Part shown: in pieces, positions 24,511-33,845 of the stretch
Position numbering within the stretch: the first letter of the stretch is position 1
Layout of the letters: each line of letters opens with the position of its first letter
Source of the DNA: CAVWZH01 sp963765285
GTDB taxonomy: Bacteria; Acidobacteriota; Terriglobia; Terriglobales; Acidobacteriaceae
Assembly (NCBI GenBank): GCA_963765285.1
Contig: CAVXVR010000006.1
Location: forward strand, 1-64,000
Reading direction: 5' to 3'
DNA: 64,000 nucleotides
Position numbers and translations under genes: made by a program
Notes under the pieces: generated by a model
What the model was told of the DNA's origin: nothing
What the model saw: the letters and a program-made list of their open reading frames with translations, nothing else
Database searches by the model: none

Positions 24511-26099
24511 AACCGCCCTGCGATGAAGCCGAGATTCAGTCGCGGGGCGATGGAGTTCCTTGTCGGGCAGAAGCGGGTCCCTGGATCCTCGCCGCTACTA
24601 TTCTCGGCTCGAGCTTGGCGTTCATCGACAGCACTGTCGTCAATGTTGCGCTGCCTGCGCTACAGGCGAGTTTTCATGCAACTCTGGGGAAAGTGCAATG
24701 GGTGGTCGAGTCGTATGGACTATTTCTCGCGGCGTTGATTCTGACCGGTGGCACACTGGGCGACATATTCGGCCGCCGGTTGGTGTTCTTGCTTGGAGTG
24801 GCCACGTTCGCAGTCGCCTCGGCCTTCTGCGGGCTGGCTTCGAGCATGGCACAGATCATCATCGCGCGCAGTATCCAGGGTGTGGGCGCCGCGCTCCTAG
24901 TGCCCGGCAGTCTCGCCATCATCGGTGCTTCTTTCGACGAGAAAACGCGCGGCCAGGCGATTGGCACGTGGTCTGGCTTCACCGCGATCGCTGCGGCTGC
25001 CGGACCAGTTATTGGGGGGTGGCTCATTGAACATGCGTCCTGGCGGTGGGCATTTTTCATTAACCTTCCGATGGCGGTGGCGGTCATCATGCTTTCACTC
25101 TGGCGCATTCCAGAAAGCCGCAGCGTTACCGCAGGTCGGGTGGATTGGCTCGGGGCCTTCCTGGTCACGCTTGGACTCGGCGGTCTGGTGAATGGATTCA
25201 TCGAGTCGGCCAACCGGAGCTGGGGACACCCGCTGGTGGTTGCCAGTTTAATTGTTGGCGCTGTCTCTCTCGTGGCTTTCGTCTTGGTTGAAGCCACGGT
25301 ATCTTCGCCGATGGTTCCACCGGCGCTCTTCGCATCCCGCAGCTTCAGCGGGGCTAACCTGGTTACTCTATTTCTCTATGCGGCGGTTGGAATTTTCTTC
25401 TTCTTATTTCCATTAAACCTGATCCAGATCCAGGGATACACCGCCACTGCCACAGGCGCTGCCGCCCTCCCTCTAATTCTGCTGATGTTTTCCCTATCCC
25501 GCTGGTCGGGCGGGCTCATTGTGCGCTACGGCCCAAGGCTGCCCTTAATCGTTGGCCCCCTCATTGCTGCAGTAGGGTTTGCGCTTTTCGTCGTTCCGTC
25601 AATCGGCGGCAGTTACTGGGCAACGTTTTTCCCTGCGGTCGTGGTTCTGGGTTTGGGACTGGCGGTGACCGTAGCGCCTCTAACCACAGTTGTGATGAAC
25701 TCCGTGGATCAAGACCGTGTGGGGGCGGCTTCGGGAATCAACAATGCCGTGGCTAGAATCGCGGGTGTTCTGGCGGTTGCGGTGTTCGGGGTAGTGATGG
25801 TTAGCGCATTCAGTTCTCGGGTGAATGCCTCGTTTGCGAAACTCTCGCTTCCGCCCGGCATCCTCCATAACCTTCAGGTCGGCGAGACCAAACTTGCCGG
25901 CCTGCAGCCACCGGCTAGTCTGGATGAATCTACGCAAGCCGCGATCAAGGGAGCGATCAATGGCGCATTTCTGTTCGCCTTCCGGCTGGTGATGCTGATC
26001 TGTGCAGGTTTGTCGGTGATTAGCGCCGCGGTCGCGCTACGCATGATGCCAGACCCCACTACTGGATCTGAATCACACTCTCCGGCGCGTTTGCCTTGA
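24507..26099 (+). CDS. DHA2-family MFS exporter (EmrB/QacA type)
   Basis: 530 residues, about 14 membrane helices. Helix-1 motif ILGSSLAFIDSTVVNVALPAL is the DHA2 hallmark with its membrane Asp; GDIFGRRLVFLLGV and PGSLAIIGASFDE match motifs A and C of drug/H+ antiporters. Translationally coupled to the FAD oxidoreductase. Substrate unknown. Its 3' end overlaps the convergent mrp gene by 41 bp. Confidence 0.92.
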   Translation: MKPPCDEAEIQSRGDGVPCRAEAGPWILAATILGSSLAFIDSTVVNVALPALQASFHATLGKVQWVVESYGLFLAALILTGGTLGDIFGRRLVFLLGVATFAVASAFCGLASSMAQIIIARSIQGVGAALLVPGSLAIIGASFDEKTRGQAIGTWSGFTAIAAAAGPVIGGWLIEHASWRWAFFINLPMAVAVIMLSLWRIPESRSVTAGRVDWLGAFLVTLGLGGLVNGFIESANRSWGHPLVVASLIVGAVSLVAFVLVEATVSSPMVPPALFASRSFSGANLVTLFLYAAVGIFFFLFPLNLIQIQGYTATATGAAALPLILLMFSLSRWSGGLIVRYGPRLPLIVGPLIAAVGFALFVVPSIGGSYWATFFPAVVVLGLGLAVTVAPLTTVVMNSVDQDRVGAASGINNAVARIAGVLAVAVFGVVMVSAFSSRVNASFAKLSLPPGILHNLQVGETKLAGLQPPASLDESTQAAIKGAINGAFLFAFRLVMLICAGLSVISAAVALRMMPDPTTGSESHSPARLP

Positions 26100-26913
26100 T
26101 TTCTTCAACTCGCGCTTTCACATTGCGGGCAAACTCATACAGCGACTTTGCTTGCGAGGACTCTTCTCCCAGCAAGACCACCGGTTTGCCGGCGTCACCC
26201 GCCTGGCGAATGCCCGGGTCGAGCTGTATGTTCCCCAAGAAGGGAACGCCAAATTGCTGGGCGGTCTTCTCCGCTCCTCCGCGCGAAAAAATATCAGTTT
26301 CATGATGGCAGTTCGGGCAGACGAAGTAACTCATGTTTTCCACCATCCCCACCACATCCACCTTCATCTGGCGGAACATTTCGATGGCCTTGCGGGCATC
26401 CTGAAGAGAGACATCCGACGGGGTGGAAACTACGATGGCGCCGGTCAGGGGGACGGTTTGAATCAGCGAGAGAGCCACGTCACCCGTTCCCGGCGGCAAG
26501 TCCACGACGAGATACTCGAGCTGACCCCACACCACCGAGCCCAGAAACTGCCGGATAATCGAATGCAGCATGGGCCCCCGCCAGATCAGAGGCTTGTCGC
26601 CCGGATTCAAAAAGCCAACCGAAATCACCTTGAGCCCGTGCGCTTCCAGCGGTGCGATCCGGTTCTCTTCGAGGACTTTGGGCTGTGCGCTGACGCCGAG
26701 CATCAACGGGACATTGGGACCATACACATCGGCGTCGAGCAAGCCGACAGCATGCCCCATTTGGGCGAGAGAAATCGCCAGATTGACGGCCAGAGTGGTC
26801 TTGCCGACGCCACCTTTGCCGGAACCGACGGCGATGATCGTATCTACACCGGGCAGCGGCTGCGGGCCTTGTTGAGGCGGCTGTCCGGGACGGGGAGGCA
26901 TGGGAGAACTCAA
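26059..26913 (-). CDS. Mrp/NBP35-type P-loop Fe-S cluster carrier ATPase
   Basis: 284 residues from TTG 26913 (GGAAGG 7 nt upstream; ATG 26901 lacks one). Pro/Gln-rich start, deviant Walker A SGKGGVGKTTLAVNLA, VDLPPGTGDVALSL, and the CPNC motif (SYFVCPNCHHETDIF) that binds the bridging [4Fe-4S] cluster. It lacks the N-terminal FSCA/MIP18 domain found in longer Mrp proteins. Takes part in Fe-S assembly. A -10-like TATAAT lies upstream at 26951-26957 on the minus strand. Confidence 0.92.
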   Translation of the reverse strand: MSSPMPPRPGQPPQQGPQPLPGVDTIIAVGSGKGGVGKTTLAVNLAISLAQMGHAVGLLDADVYGPNVPLMLGVSAQPKVLEENRIAPLEAHGLKVISVGFLNPGDKPLIWRGPMLHSIIRQFLGSVVWGQLEYLVVDLPPGTGDVALSLIQTVPLTGAIVVSTPSDVSLQDARKAIEMFRQMKVDVVGMVENMSYFVCPNCHHETDIFSRGGAEKTAQQFGVPFLGNIQLDPGIRQAGDAGKPVVLLGEESSQAKSLYEFARNVKARVEEIKANAPESVIQIQ

Positions 26914-27016
26914 AAGGGCACCTTCCAGAGAGAGTGAGGACGAACATTAGATTATACAGGCGGGAATCCCCATCCGCGCAGCGCAGGGCGGGCGCAGGGG
27001 GCGGCAACGACAGCTC

Positions 27017-27523
27017 TTACCGTTTGACGCTCAGTCTCCGCTCGCGCTCCAAGCGGCGTATTTCGCGCCGCCGCCCGGCGTCGTCGTAGCGCCGTCTCTG
27101 TTCGTCGGTTTCTGGAATGACGGCGGGAACCGCCAGATGCTTTCCCTTGTCGTCAATCGCTACGAAGGTCAGATATGCCGAACTCACGTGCTGACAATCG
27201 TCCAGTCGATAATTCTCGACCCACACTTTCACGCCCACTTCCATCGAGGTATGGAACACGCGGTTTACCGAGGACCGCAGGATGACCAAATCACCCACGT
27301 GCACCGGAACCCAGAAATCCAGATGATCGATGGCGGCTGTGAGCACGTAGGCGCGGGCGTGCCGGTGCGCTGCCAACGCCCCGGCCAAGTCGATCCAATG
27401 CATCAACCGTCCGCCGAGCAGCGCGCCCAGCGGGTTCGCGTCATTGGGTAAAACGATTTCAGCCATCTCCGATTGCGAATCCCGGACTGGCCGGGGCATT
27501 TCCAGATCTTCGCTGTTTTTCAT
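27017..27523 (-). CDS. Acyl-CoA thioesterase, hotdog fold (YciA/BACH type)
   Basis: 168 residues. LPNDANPLGALLGGRLMHWIDLAGALAAHRHA is the family signature, with the catalytic Asn/Asp in NPLG and DLAG; AIDHLDFWVPVHVGDLV follows. The last 40 residues are charged and Arg-rich, beyond the fold. Hydrolyses acyl-CoA thioesters. Same strand as mrp and the hypothetical gene upstream. Confidence 0.9.
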   Translation of the reverse strand: MKNSEDLEMPRPVRDSQSEMAEIVLPNDANPLGALLGGRLMHWIDLAGALAAHRHARAYVLTAAIDHLDFWVPVHVGDLVILRSSVNRVFHTSMEVGVKVWVENYRLDDCQHVSSAYLTFVAIDDKGKHLAVPAVIPETDEQRRRYDDAGRRREIRRLERERRLSVKR

Positions 27524-27547
27524 GAGATTTTGCGCTCTAATCGAAGC

Positions 27548-27973
27548 CTAAGCCGTAGCCGAGAGGGCTCGGCACTGCAAATACATCTCAACGTAACACT
27601 CCGCCATCTTTTGGACCCGCACATCCCCGTGAGATGATTTCCACTGCGCGGACGCGAGATCGTATTCGAGTGTTCCATGTTCTACGGGATGATGATTCAG
27701 CTCGCGGACAAAGAACAAAATCAACTTTTCGCTCGCATCCTGAGCAACGGAGAAACGAATCGCGTCGGAAGTCCGCTCGTGCGGCAAGCGCGAGCAGTTG
27801 ACCGCGTATCCCAGATTGCATTCCCGCAGGTCTTCTCTTGCAAGAACGGCACCCTCATGGCCGGGAGCGCAACAGTGGCCGTCCCAACCGCCCTTCAGGG
27901 GCAATCGCGCAGGATGCAGCCAAGTACCGTCTTCCTCCAACCTCTTGACCGGCATGAAGAAGGGACAAGCCAA
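27548..27973 (-). CDS. Conserved hypothetical protein, Cys-rich N terminus, start uncertain
   Basis: About 141 residues from TTG 27973, with no ribosome site there. In-frame codons further upstream, to about 28011, read a plausible continuation (YKDLRRLACPFFMP) but include no ATG, so the true start or an upstream frame error is open. Cysteines cluster in LACPFFMP, GHCCAPGHEGA and CNLGYAVNCSRLP, possibly metal ligands. I know similar acidobacterial hypotheticals but no function. Confidence 0.6.
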   Translation of the reverse strand: MACPFFMPVKRLEEDGTWLHPARLPLKGGWDGHCCAPGHEGAVLAREDLRECNLGYAVNCSRLPHERTSDAIRFSVAQDASEKLILFFVRELNHHPVEHGTLEYDLASAQWKSSHGDVRVQKMAECYVEMYLQCRALSATA

Positions 27974-28118
27974 TCGTCTCAGGTCCTTGTATGTGGAATG
28001 ACGCGCCCATTGTACTCAGTCGGAGAGCAGACCTGCTAGTGCCGAGGAAAGTATCCCTTGGCAAAGCGCGTCCCTCCCGGAAAAATCCGTTGGAGAACGG
28101 ACCGCTGTAGTAGTCTTT

Positions 28119-28153
28119 ACTGGCAACTGACTACCGGCCACTGGCAACTCTTC
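28119..28153 (+). repeat. 7-bp repeat array abutting the TPR gene start
   Basis: Five consecutive 7-mers of the type ACTGGCN/ACTGACT (one ACCGGCC, the last ACTCTTC). The array ends 2 nt before ATG 28156 and occupies the place of the ribosome site. Confidence 0.7.
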
Positions 28154-28155
28154 TT

Positions 28156-28464
28156 ATGGACCGCGTCGCGATGCTCAACGAAATTCTCGCGCAGAATCCC
28201 ACGGACGCCTTCGCCCGCTACGGACTGGCGATGGAATACTCAAACGCAGGCGAAGTCGACCGCGCGCTGGAGCAGTTTCGAGAACTGCTCGCGAACCATC
28301 CCAACTACACCGCCGGCTATTTCATGGCAGCACAGGCTTTGGCAAAAGCGGCGCGTATCGGAGAAGCCAAGCAAATGCTGTCCCAGGGCATTACCTCTGC
28401 CAAGAAAACCGGCAATGCCCATGCCCAATCCGAGATGGAAGGGATGCTGGCGGAGTTGGGATAG
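28156..28464 (+). CDS. Small TPR protein
   Basis: 102 residues, essentially two to three tetratricopeptide helices pairs (FARYGLAMEYSNAGEVDRALEQFRELL, AGYFMAAQALAKAARIGEAKQML). No signal peptide, so cytoplasmic and likely a protein-binding adaptor. The region before its ATG lacks a Shine-Dalgarno and consists of the heptad array. Convergent with the SDR gene. Confidence 0.8.
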   Translation: MDRVAMLNEILAQNPTDAFARYGLAMEYSNAGEVDRALEQFRELLANHPNYTAGYFMAAQALAKAARIGEAKQMLSQGITSAKKTGNAHAQSEMEGMLAELG

Positions 28465-28483
28465 AAGCCAGAGCGCGAACCCT

Positions 28484-29290
28484 TCATTTCGCGGGCCTTG
28501 CCATTCTTCCCATTCCCCACTCGACCAACCCGGGAAAAAGCTGGTAGATCTTGATTACGAAATGCATGATCCAGGGAACCACAACCTCCCTTTTGCGCTT
28601 CACATATCCTCGATAAACCGCGCGTGCAACTCGCTCGGCGGTTGCGCCTCGGGTGCTGGCTGGACGGACTTGTTTGGCTTCCTTCCCCCGAACCGCATTC
28701 TGCCCGAATGCAGTGCGCACGTAGCCGGGGCAAACGGTCATCACGTGAATGCCGCTGCGCTGCAGTTCCACGCGCGCTGCCTTGCCCATCGCATTCATGG
28801 CAAATTTTGTTGCACTGTAAAGCGAGTGGAACGGGATCGGAATGTGCCCCGCGACGCTCGAGATATTCACAATGGCTCCAAATCCTTGCTCCTTCATCAC
28901 GGGAATGACTGCCTGCATTGCCGACAGAGTGCCGAAGAAGTTGGTGTCGAACATATCGCGGCAAGTGGCCAAATCGACCTCCGCCACGGAATCGAGCAGG
29001 CCGTGACCGGCATTGTTCACCCAAACATCAATCCGATCAAAGTGATGAAGCGTCAGACCGATCACGCGATCAATTTCTTCTCGATGGCGCACGTCGCACG
29101 CCATCGCCAATGTGCGTTCGGTGTGGCCGACCCGGTGCCGGGCCGCTTCGACGCGTCCCGCGTCACGCGAGAGAAGCACGATGCTGGCGCCCCGATCGGC
29201 AAACAATTTTGCGATGGCTTCGCCGATTCCCATCGACGCGCCGGTCACCACCACGACCTTTCCGGAAAGATCAGCTTCTGCAGGACCCAT
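28484..29290 (-). CDS. SDR-family oxidoreductase
   Basis: 268 residues. VVVTGASMGIGEAIAKLF (cofactor), VNNAGHGLLDS, catalytic ISSVAG and YSATKFAMNAMGK. The C terminus has a hydrophobic, basic stretch (WIMHFVIKIYQLFPGLVEWG) seen in the membrane-associated DltE-like/long-tailed SDRs. Substrate unknown. Divergent from the Lon-N-domain gene, whose start is about 70 bp away. Confidence 0.87.
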   Translation of the reverse strand: MGPAEADLSGKVVVVTGASMGIGEAIAKLFADRGASIVLLSRDAGRVEAARHRVGHTERTLAMACDVRHREEIDRVIGLTLHHFDRIDVWVNNAGHGLLDSVAEVDLATCRDMFDTNFFGTLSAMQAVIPVMKEQGFGAIVNISSVAGHIPIPFHSLYSATKFAMNAMGKAARVELQRSGIHVMTVCPGYVRTAFGQNAVRGKEAKQVRPASTRGATAERVARAVYRGYVKRKREVVVPWIMHFVIKIYQLFPGLVEWGMGRMARPAK

Positions 29291-29362
29291 GCCGAGCTTT
29301 TATGCTCCCCGGAAGAGCAAGTCAAGCAGGGCGTACAATCGGGAAAGCGTGGTGAGGCTGAA

Positions 29363-29974
29363 GTGAGCGCATTGCTGCCCCTGTTTCCGCTTGACGTGGT
29401 TCTGTTTCCGGGAACGGTTTTGCCGCTGCACATCTTCGAACCACGTTACCGCGAAATGATTTCTGAGTGCCTCGCCGAGAAAAAATCGTTCGGCGTGGTC
29501 CGCAGCAAAGAAGAAGGGATTGCAGAAATCGGCTGCACGGCGAAAATCGTCAATGTGGCCAAGAAATATCCCGACGGCAGAATGGACATCGTGAGCCAGG
29601 GCCACCAGCGTTTTGAGATTATGCAAGTGAACCGCGAACGCGCGTTTCTGCAGGCGGAAGTGCTTCAGTTGCAGGATGAGCCTTCACAAGCGCCGCCCGA
29701 GCAGATCGCCGAGGCCTTGAGCCTGCACGGCGAAATCCTGAAGCTGGCCGGAGCCGAACCGGTCAACGCATCGGAGATCGAGGCTGCGCTGCTCTCCTTC
29801 CATCTCGCAGGCTCGCTTCCGCTGGATCTCGACTTCAAACAAACCTTGCTCGGGATGAAGTCGGAGGCCGAGCGTGTTGAAGCGGTGATCTCATACTTTC
29901 AGACCATTCTGCCCAATCTACGCCGCACCGTCCAGGTACGCCAGAAAGCGGGAGGCAATGGACACGCGCACTGA
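29363..29974 (+). CDS. Stand-alone Lon N-terminal (substrate-binding) domain protein
   Basis: 203 residues from GTG 29363 with a GAGG 8 nt upstream. LPLFPLDVVLFPGTVLPLHIFEPRYREM is the Lon-N/PUA-like start, followed by IGCTAKIVNVAKKYPDGRMDIVSQGHQRFEI; the rest is a helical bundle. There is no ATPase or protease part. Such proteins are widespread and of unclear role, perhaps substrate adaptors. The gene is followed by the MoxR operon. Confidence 0.88.
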   Translation: MSALLPLFPLDVVLFPGTVLPLHIFEPRYREMISECLAEKKSFGVVRSKEEGIAEIGCTAKIVNVAKKYPDGRMDIVSQGHQRFEIMQVNRERAFLQAEVLQLQDEPSQAPPEQIAEALSLHGEILKLAGAEPVNASEIEAALLSFHLAGSLPLDLDFKQTLLGMKSEAERVEAVISYFQTILPNLRRTVQVRQKAGGNGHAH

Positions 29975-30013
29975 AGGACGTTAGCGCGTGCCGGCGACGG
30001 AGTTCTCCCGGCG

Positions 30014-30019
30014 TATAAT
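30014..30019 (+). promoter_or_regulatory. -10 box before the MoxR gene
   Basis: Perfect TATAAT 33 nt before the start codon; no recognisable -35 at 17 bp. Confidence 0.4.
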
Positions 30020-30051
30020 CGCGAGAGAAGCTGTTTCCCGTGGGGGTTTCC

Positions 30052-31542
<1,491 letters not shown>

Positions 31543-31546
31543 CGGT

Positions 31547-31630
31547 CAGCTCTCAGCTATCAGCTGTCAGGAAGATCACTCTGACGCGCTGAAGGTTTTG
31601 CTGAAAGCTGAGAGCTGATAGCTGAAAGCT
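31547..31630 (+). repeat. Inverted 7-bp repeat arrays between MoxR and VWA genes
   Basis: Left array 31547-31570: three CAGCTNT units plus a partial. Right array 31600-31630: four GCTGANA units plus GCT, the reverse complement type, with one more copy at 31588. They flank a 29-nt core and can fold. The array ends 3 nt before the VWA ATG and displaces any Shine-Dalgarno. Confidence 0.8.
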
Positions 31631-31633
31631 CCC

Positions 31634-32872
31634 ATGAAACGCATTCGCTACAGCAAATACGTTCCCGATCCTGCCGGCGAAATGAGCATGGAAGACCTGC
31701 TCAGCGCGCTTTCTGACTATCTGCTGCAGAGCGGTTTTCAGGATTACATGTTTTATGACCTGCCCGAGGGCGAGCGGACGCTCGATGATCTGCGCCGTGC
31801 CATTGAGCAGGCTTTGACGGAAAGTGGAATGTTGGACGAAGAAATGCGGGAACGGCTCCGCCAGATGCAGATGGAAGGCACGCTCGACGAGCTGATCGAA
31901 GAGTTGATCGAGCGCATGGAGCAGGAAGATTATATTTCGATCGATCAGCCGCACGATCCCGCACGTCGACCGAGCGTAGGCGGGCAAGTGGGCGAAGCCC
32001 AGCAGCAGGCAAAGTTCGAAATCACTGACAAGAGCCTCGATTTTCTCGGCTTTAAGACCTTGCGCGATCTGATGGGGTCGCTCGGCAAGTCGAGTTTTGG
32101 ACGCCACGATACGCGGGACATGGCCACCGGCGTCGAAGCGAGCGGCGCTTCCCGGCTTTATCAATTCGGTGACACGCTCAACCTAGATATCACCGCGACG
32201 CTCTCCAGCGCAATTCAGCGCGAGGGCCTGACCCTGCCGCTGAACATCGAGTATTCCGATTTGCAGGTACACCAGTGCGAATATCAGTCTTCCTGCGCCA
32301 CAGTGCTTATGCTCGATTGTTCGCACTCGATGATCCTCTACGGCGAAGACCGTTTCACCCCGGCCAAGAAAGTCGCCATGGCGCTTTCGCATTTGATCCG
32401 CACGCAGTATCCCGGCGATTCGCTTTCGTTGATCTTATTCCACGATTCGGCCGAGGAAGTGCCGCTCTCGCAGTTGGCGCGGGTCAAAGTGGGTCCGTAT
32501 TACACCAACACGCGCGAGGGCCTGCGCCTGGCACAGAGACTTTTGCAGCGCCAGCGCAAAGACATGAAGCAGATTGTGATGATCACCGACGGCAAGCCTT
32601 CAGCTTTGACTCTCGAAGACGGCCGCATTTACAAAAACGCATTCGGCCTCGACCCGCTGGTGGTAAGCCAGACTTTGGAAGAAGTTTCCAAATGCAAGCG
32701 GGCCGGAATCATGATCAATACCTTCATGCTGGCTTCGGAATACGGCCTGGTGCAATTCGTGCAGAAGGTAACCGAGATGTGCCGCGGCAAAGCCTACTTC
32801 ACCACTCCCTACACGCTGGGGCAATATCTGCTGATGGATTACATGTCGAGGAAGACAAAGACGATTCATTGA
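31634..32872 (+). CDS. von Willebrand factor type A domain protein
   Basis: 412 residues. N-terminal acidic helical part (residues about 10-140), then the VWA domain with MIDAS DxSxS (LMLDCSHSM), and the second loop with TDGKPSAL. Closing helix LGQYLLMDYMSRKTK. Pairs with the MoxR ATPase upstream, as in chelatase ChlD-type or MoxR/VWA systems. No ribosome site in the heptad array preceding it, so it may rely on coupling or a different initiation mode. Confidence 0.9.
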   Translation: MKRIRYSKYVPDPAGEMSMEDLLSALSDYLLQSGFQDYMFYDLPEGERTLDDLRRAIEQALTESGMLDEEMRERLRQMQMEGTLDELIEELIERMEQEDYISIDQPHDPARRPSVGGQVGEAQQQAKFEITDKSLDFLGFKTLRDLMGSLGKSSFGRHDTRDMATGVEASGASRLYQFGDTLNLDITATLSSAIQREGLTLPLNIEYSDLQVHQCEYQSSCATVLMLDCSHSMILYGEDRFTPAKKVAMALSHLIRTQYPGDSLSLILFHDSAEEVPLSQLARVKVGPYYTNTREGLRLAQRLLQRQRKDMKQIVMITDGKPSALTLEDGRIYKNAFGLDPLVVSQTLEEVSKCKRAGIMINTFMLASEYGLVQFVQKVTEMCRGKAYFTTPYTLGQYLLMDYMSRKTKTIH

Positions 32873-32887
32873 TGATGAGGTCCATTC

Positions 32888-33349
32888 TTGCGTAAGGCCT
32901 CGGTTATCGTAGCTTTGCTGCTCATCTTCATTTCCACCGCAGAGGCATGCACCTGGGCGATCGGCTACTTCTATCAGGTAACTCTTTTGCGAGGACGAGT
33001 GGTCGGCACAAACGTCAAGCCCCTCGCGATCCCTCGTTGGTTGAGGCAGTCATTTTCAAGGGGAGACGCAGTTCTGACACTCTACGAGTACCGCTGGCCT
33101 AGACGCGCGAAGAATGACATGCCTCTCGTAAAAACCGTCAAAACGGATGCGAAAGGGGAATTCGACTTTGGCCCTCTCCAGCCTGGTCATTACACGCTTG
33201 TAGTGGACGAGAAAGAGTGGGGCAGCTCTGATTGGTATGACGTCGAGGTTAAGGAACGGGCGCACGCCACTCAATTTGTTACCATCGATATCTCGCCAAA
33301 CTTTCCCGATTGCACCGGCGGACATGAGTTTATCGTGAGGACACAATGA
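32888..33349 (+). CDS. Secreted carboxypeptidase-regulatory-like domain protein
   Basis: 153 residues from TTG 32888 (GAGG 7 nt upstream; no in-frame ATG). Signal peptide (ASVIVALLLIFISTAEA), then a small beta-sandwich with KTVKTDAKGEFDFGPLQPGHYTLVV, the CarboxypepD_reg/Cna-B-like pattern. Function unknown. Sixteen nt after the VWA stop, so possibly the third gene of that operon. Confidence 0.7.
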   Translation: MRKASVIVALLLIFISTAEACTWAIGYFYQVTLLRGRVVGTNVKPLAIPRWLRQSFSRGDAVLTLYEYRWPRRAKNDMPLVKTVKTDAKGEFDFGPLQPGHYTLVVDEKEWGSSDWYDVEVKERAHATQFVTIDISPNFPDCTGGHEFIVRTQ

Positions 33350-33383
33350 GCTAGGAAGGTCCGGCGGCGGTGATTTCTGGAAC

Positions 33384-33620
33384 CTATACCGCGCCTTCCG
33401 CCTTCTTCACCGCCAGCTCGGCCCCCTGGAACCCAATCTTGCTATGCGTCCCGTCGCAGAAAGGCTTGTTCACCGACCCGCCGCATCGGCAAAGAGAAAA
33501 TGCGGGCTTGCCGGTGAGGTCATATTTGTTGCCCTGAGCATCGACCATTTCGATCGAGCCTTCGGGCGCTTCCACCCGATACGGGCCATTCGGACGCACA
33601 GTAATCTTAATTGCAGCCAT
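33384..33620 (-). CDS. CDGSH iron-sulphur domain protein
   Basis: 78 residues. CRCGGSVNKPFCDGTHSKIGF matches C-x-C-x2-S-x3-P-x-C-D-G-T-H, which binds a [2Fe-2S] cluster by three Cys and one His. N-terminal KITVRPNGPYRVE is the usual MitoNEET-related bacterial extension. Soluble; redox or cluster-transfer role suggested. Convergent with the secreted-protein gene. Confidence 0.93.
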   Translation of the reverse strand: MAAIKITVRPNGPYRVEAPEGSIEMVDAQGNKYDLTGKPAFSLCRCGGSVNKPFCDGTHSKIGFQGAELAVKKAEGAV

Positions 33621-33810
33621 GACACCTCCTGGGACAATGAAGTTATGTTAATTGAAGATATCAGCTTCCGCAGGGTTGGTACATTTGTGACGATCCACGC
33701 CAGATCCCCGTTCGACTTCCCGTCGCTTCGCTCGGGGTCGCTCAGGGCAGGCTCTCGCCCCGCTGGAGAAAACGCGGGGCGTCGGGATGACCGCGCTGAG
33801 ATGAGGTTCA

Positions 33811-33845
33811 AGCTAAAAGCCAAGAGCTAAGAGCTAACAGCTTTT
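33811..33845 (-). repeat. 7-bp repeat array directly after a stop codon
   Basis: Five 7-mers: AAGCTAA, AAGCCAA, GAGCTAA twice, CAGCTTT. The array ends at 33845 and the stop codon of the glycosyltransferase (minus strand) begins at 33846-33848. Confidence 0.75.

Noticed and set aside
28058..29362. Long plus-strand ORF upstream of and in frame with the Lon-domain gene
   Set aside because: It runs antisense through the SDR gene and across the TPR gene in another frame; only the part from GTG 29363 has a family pattern and ribosome site.
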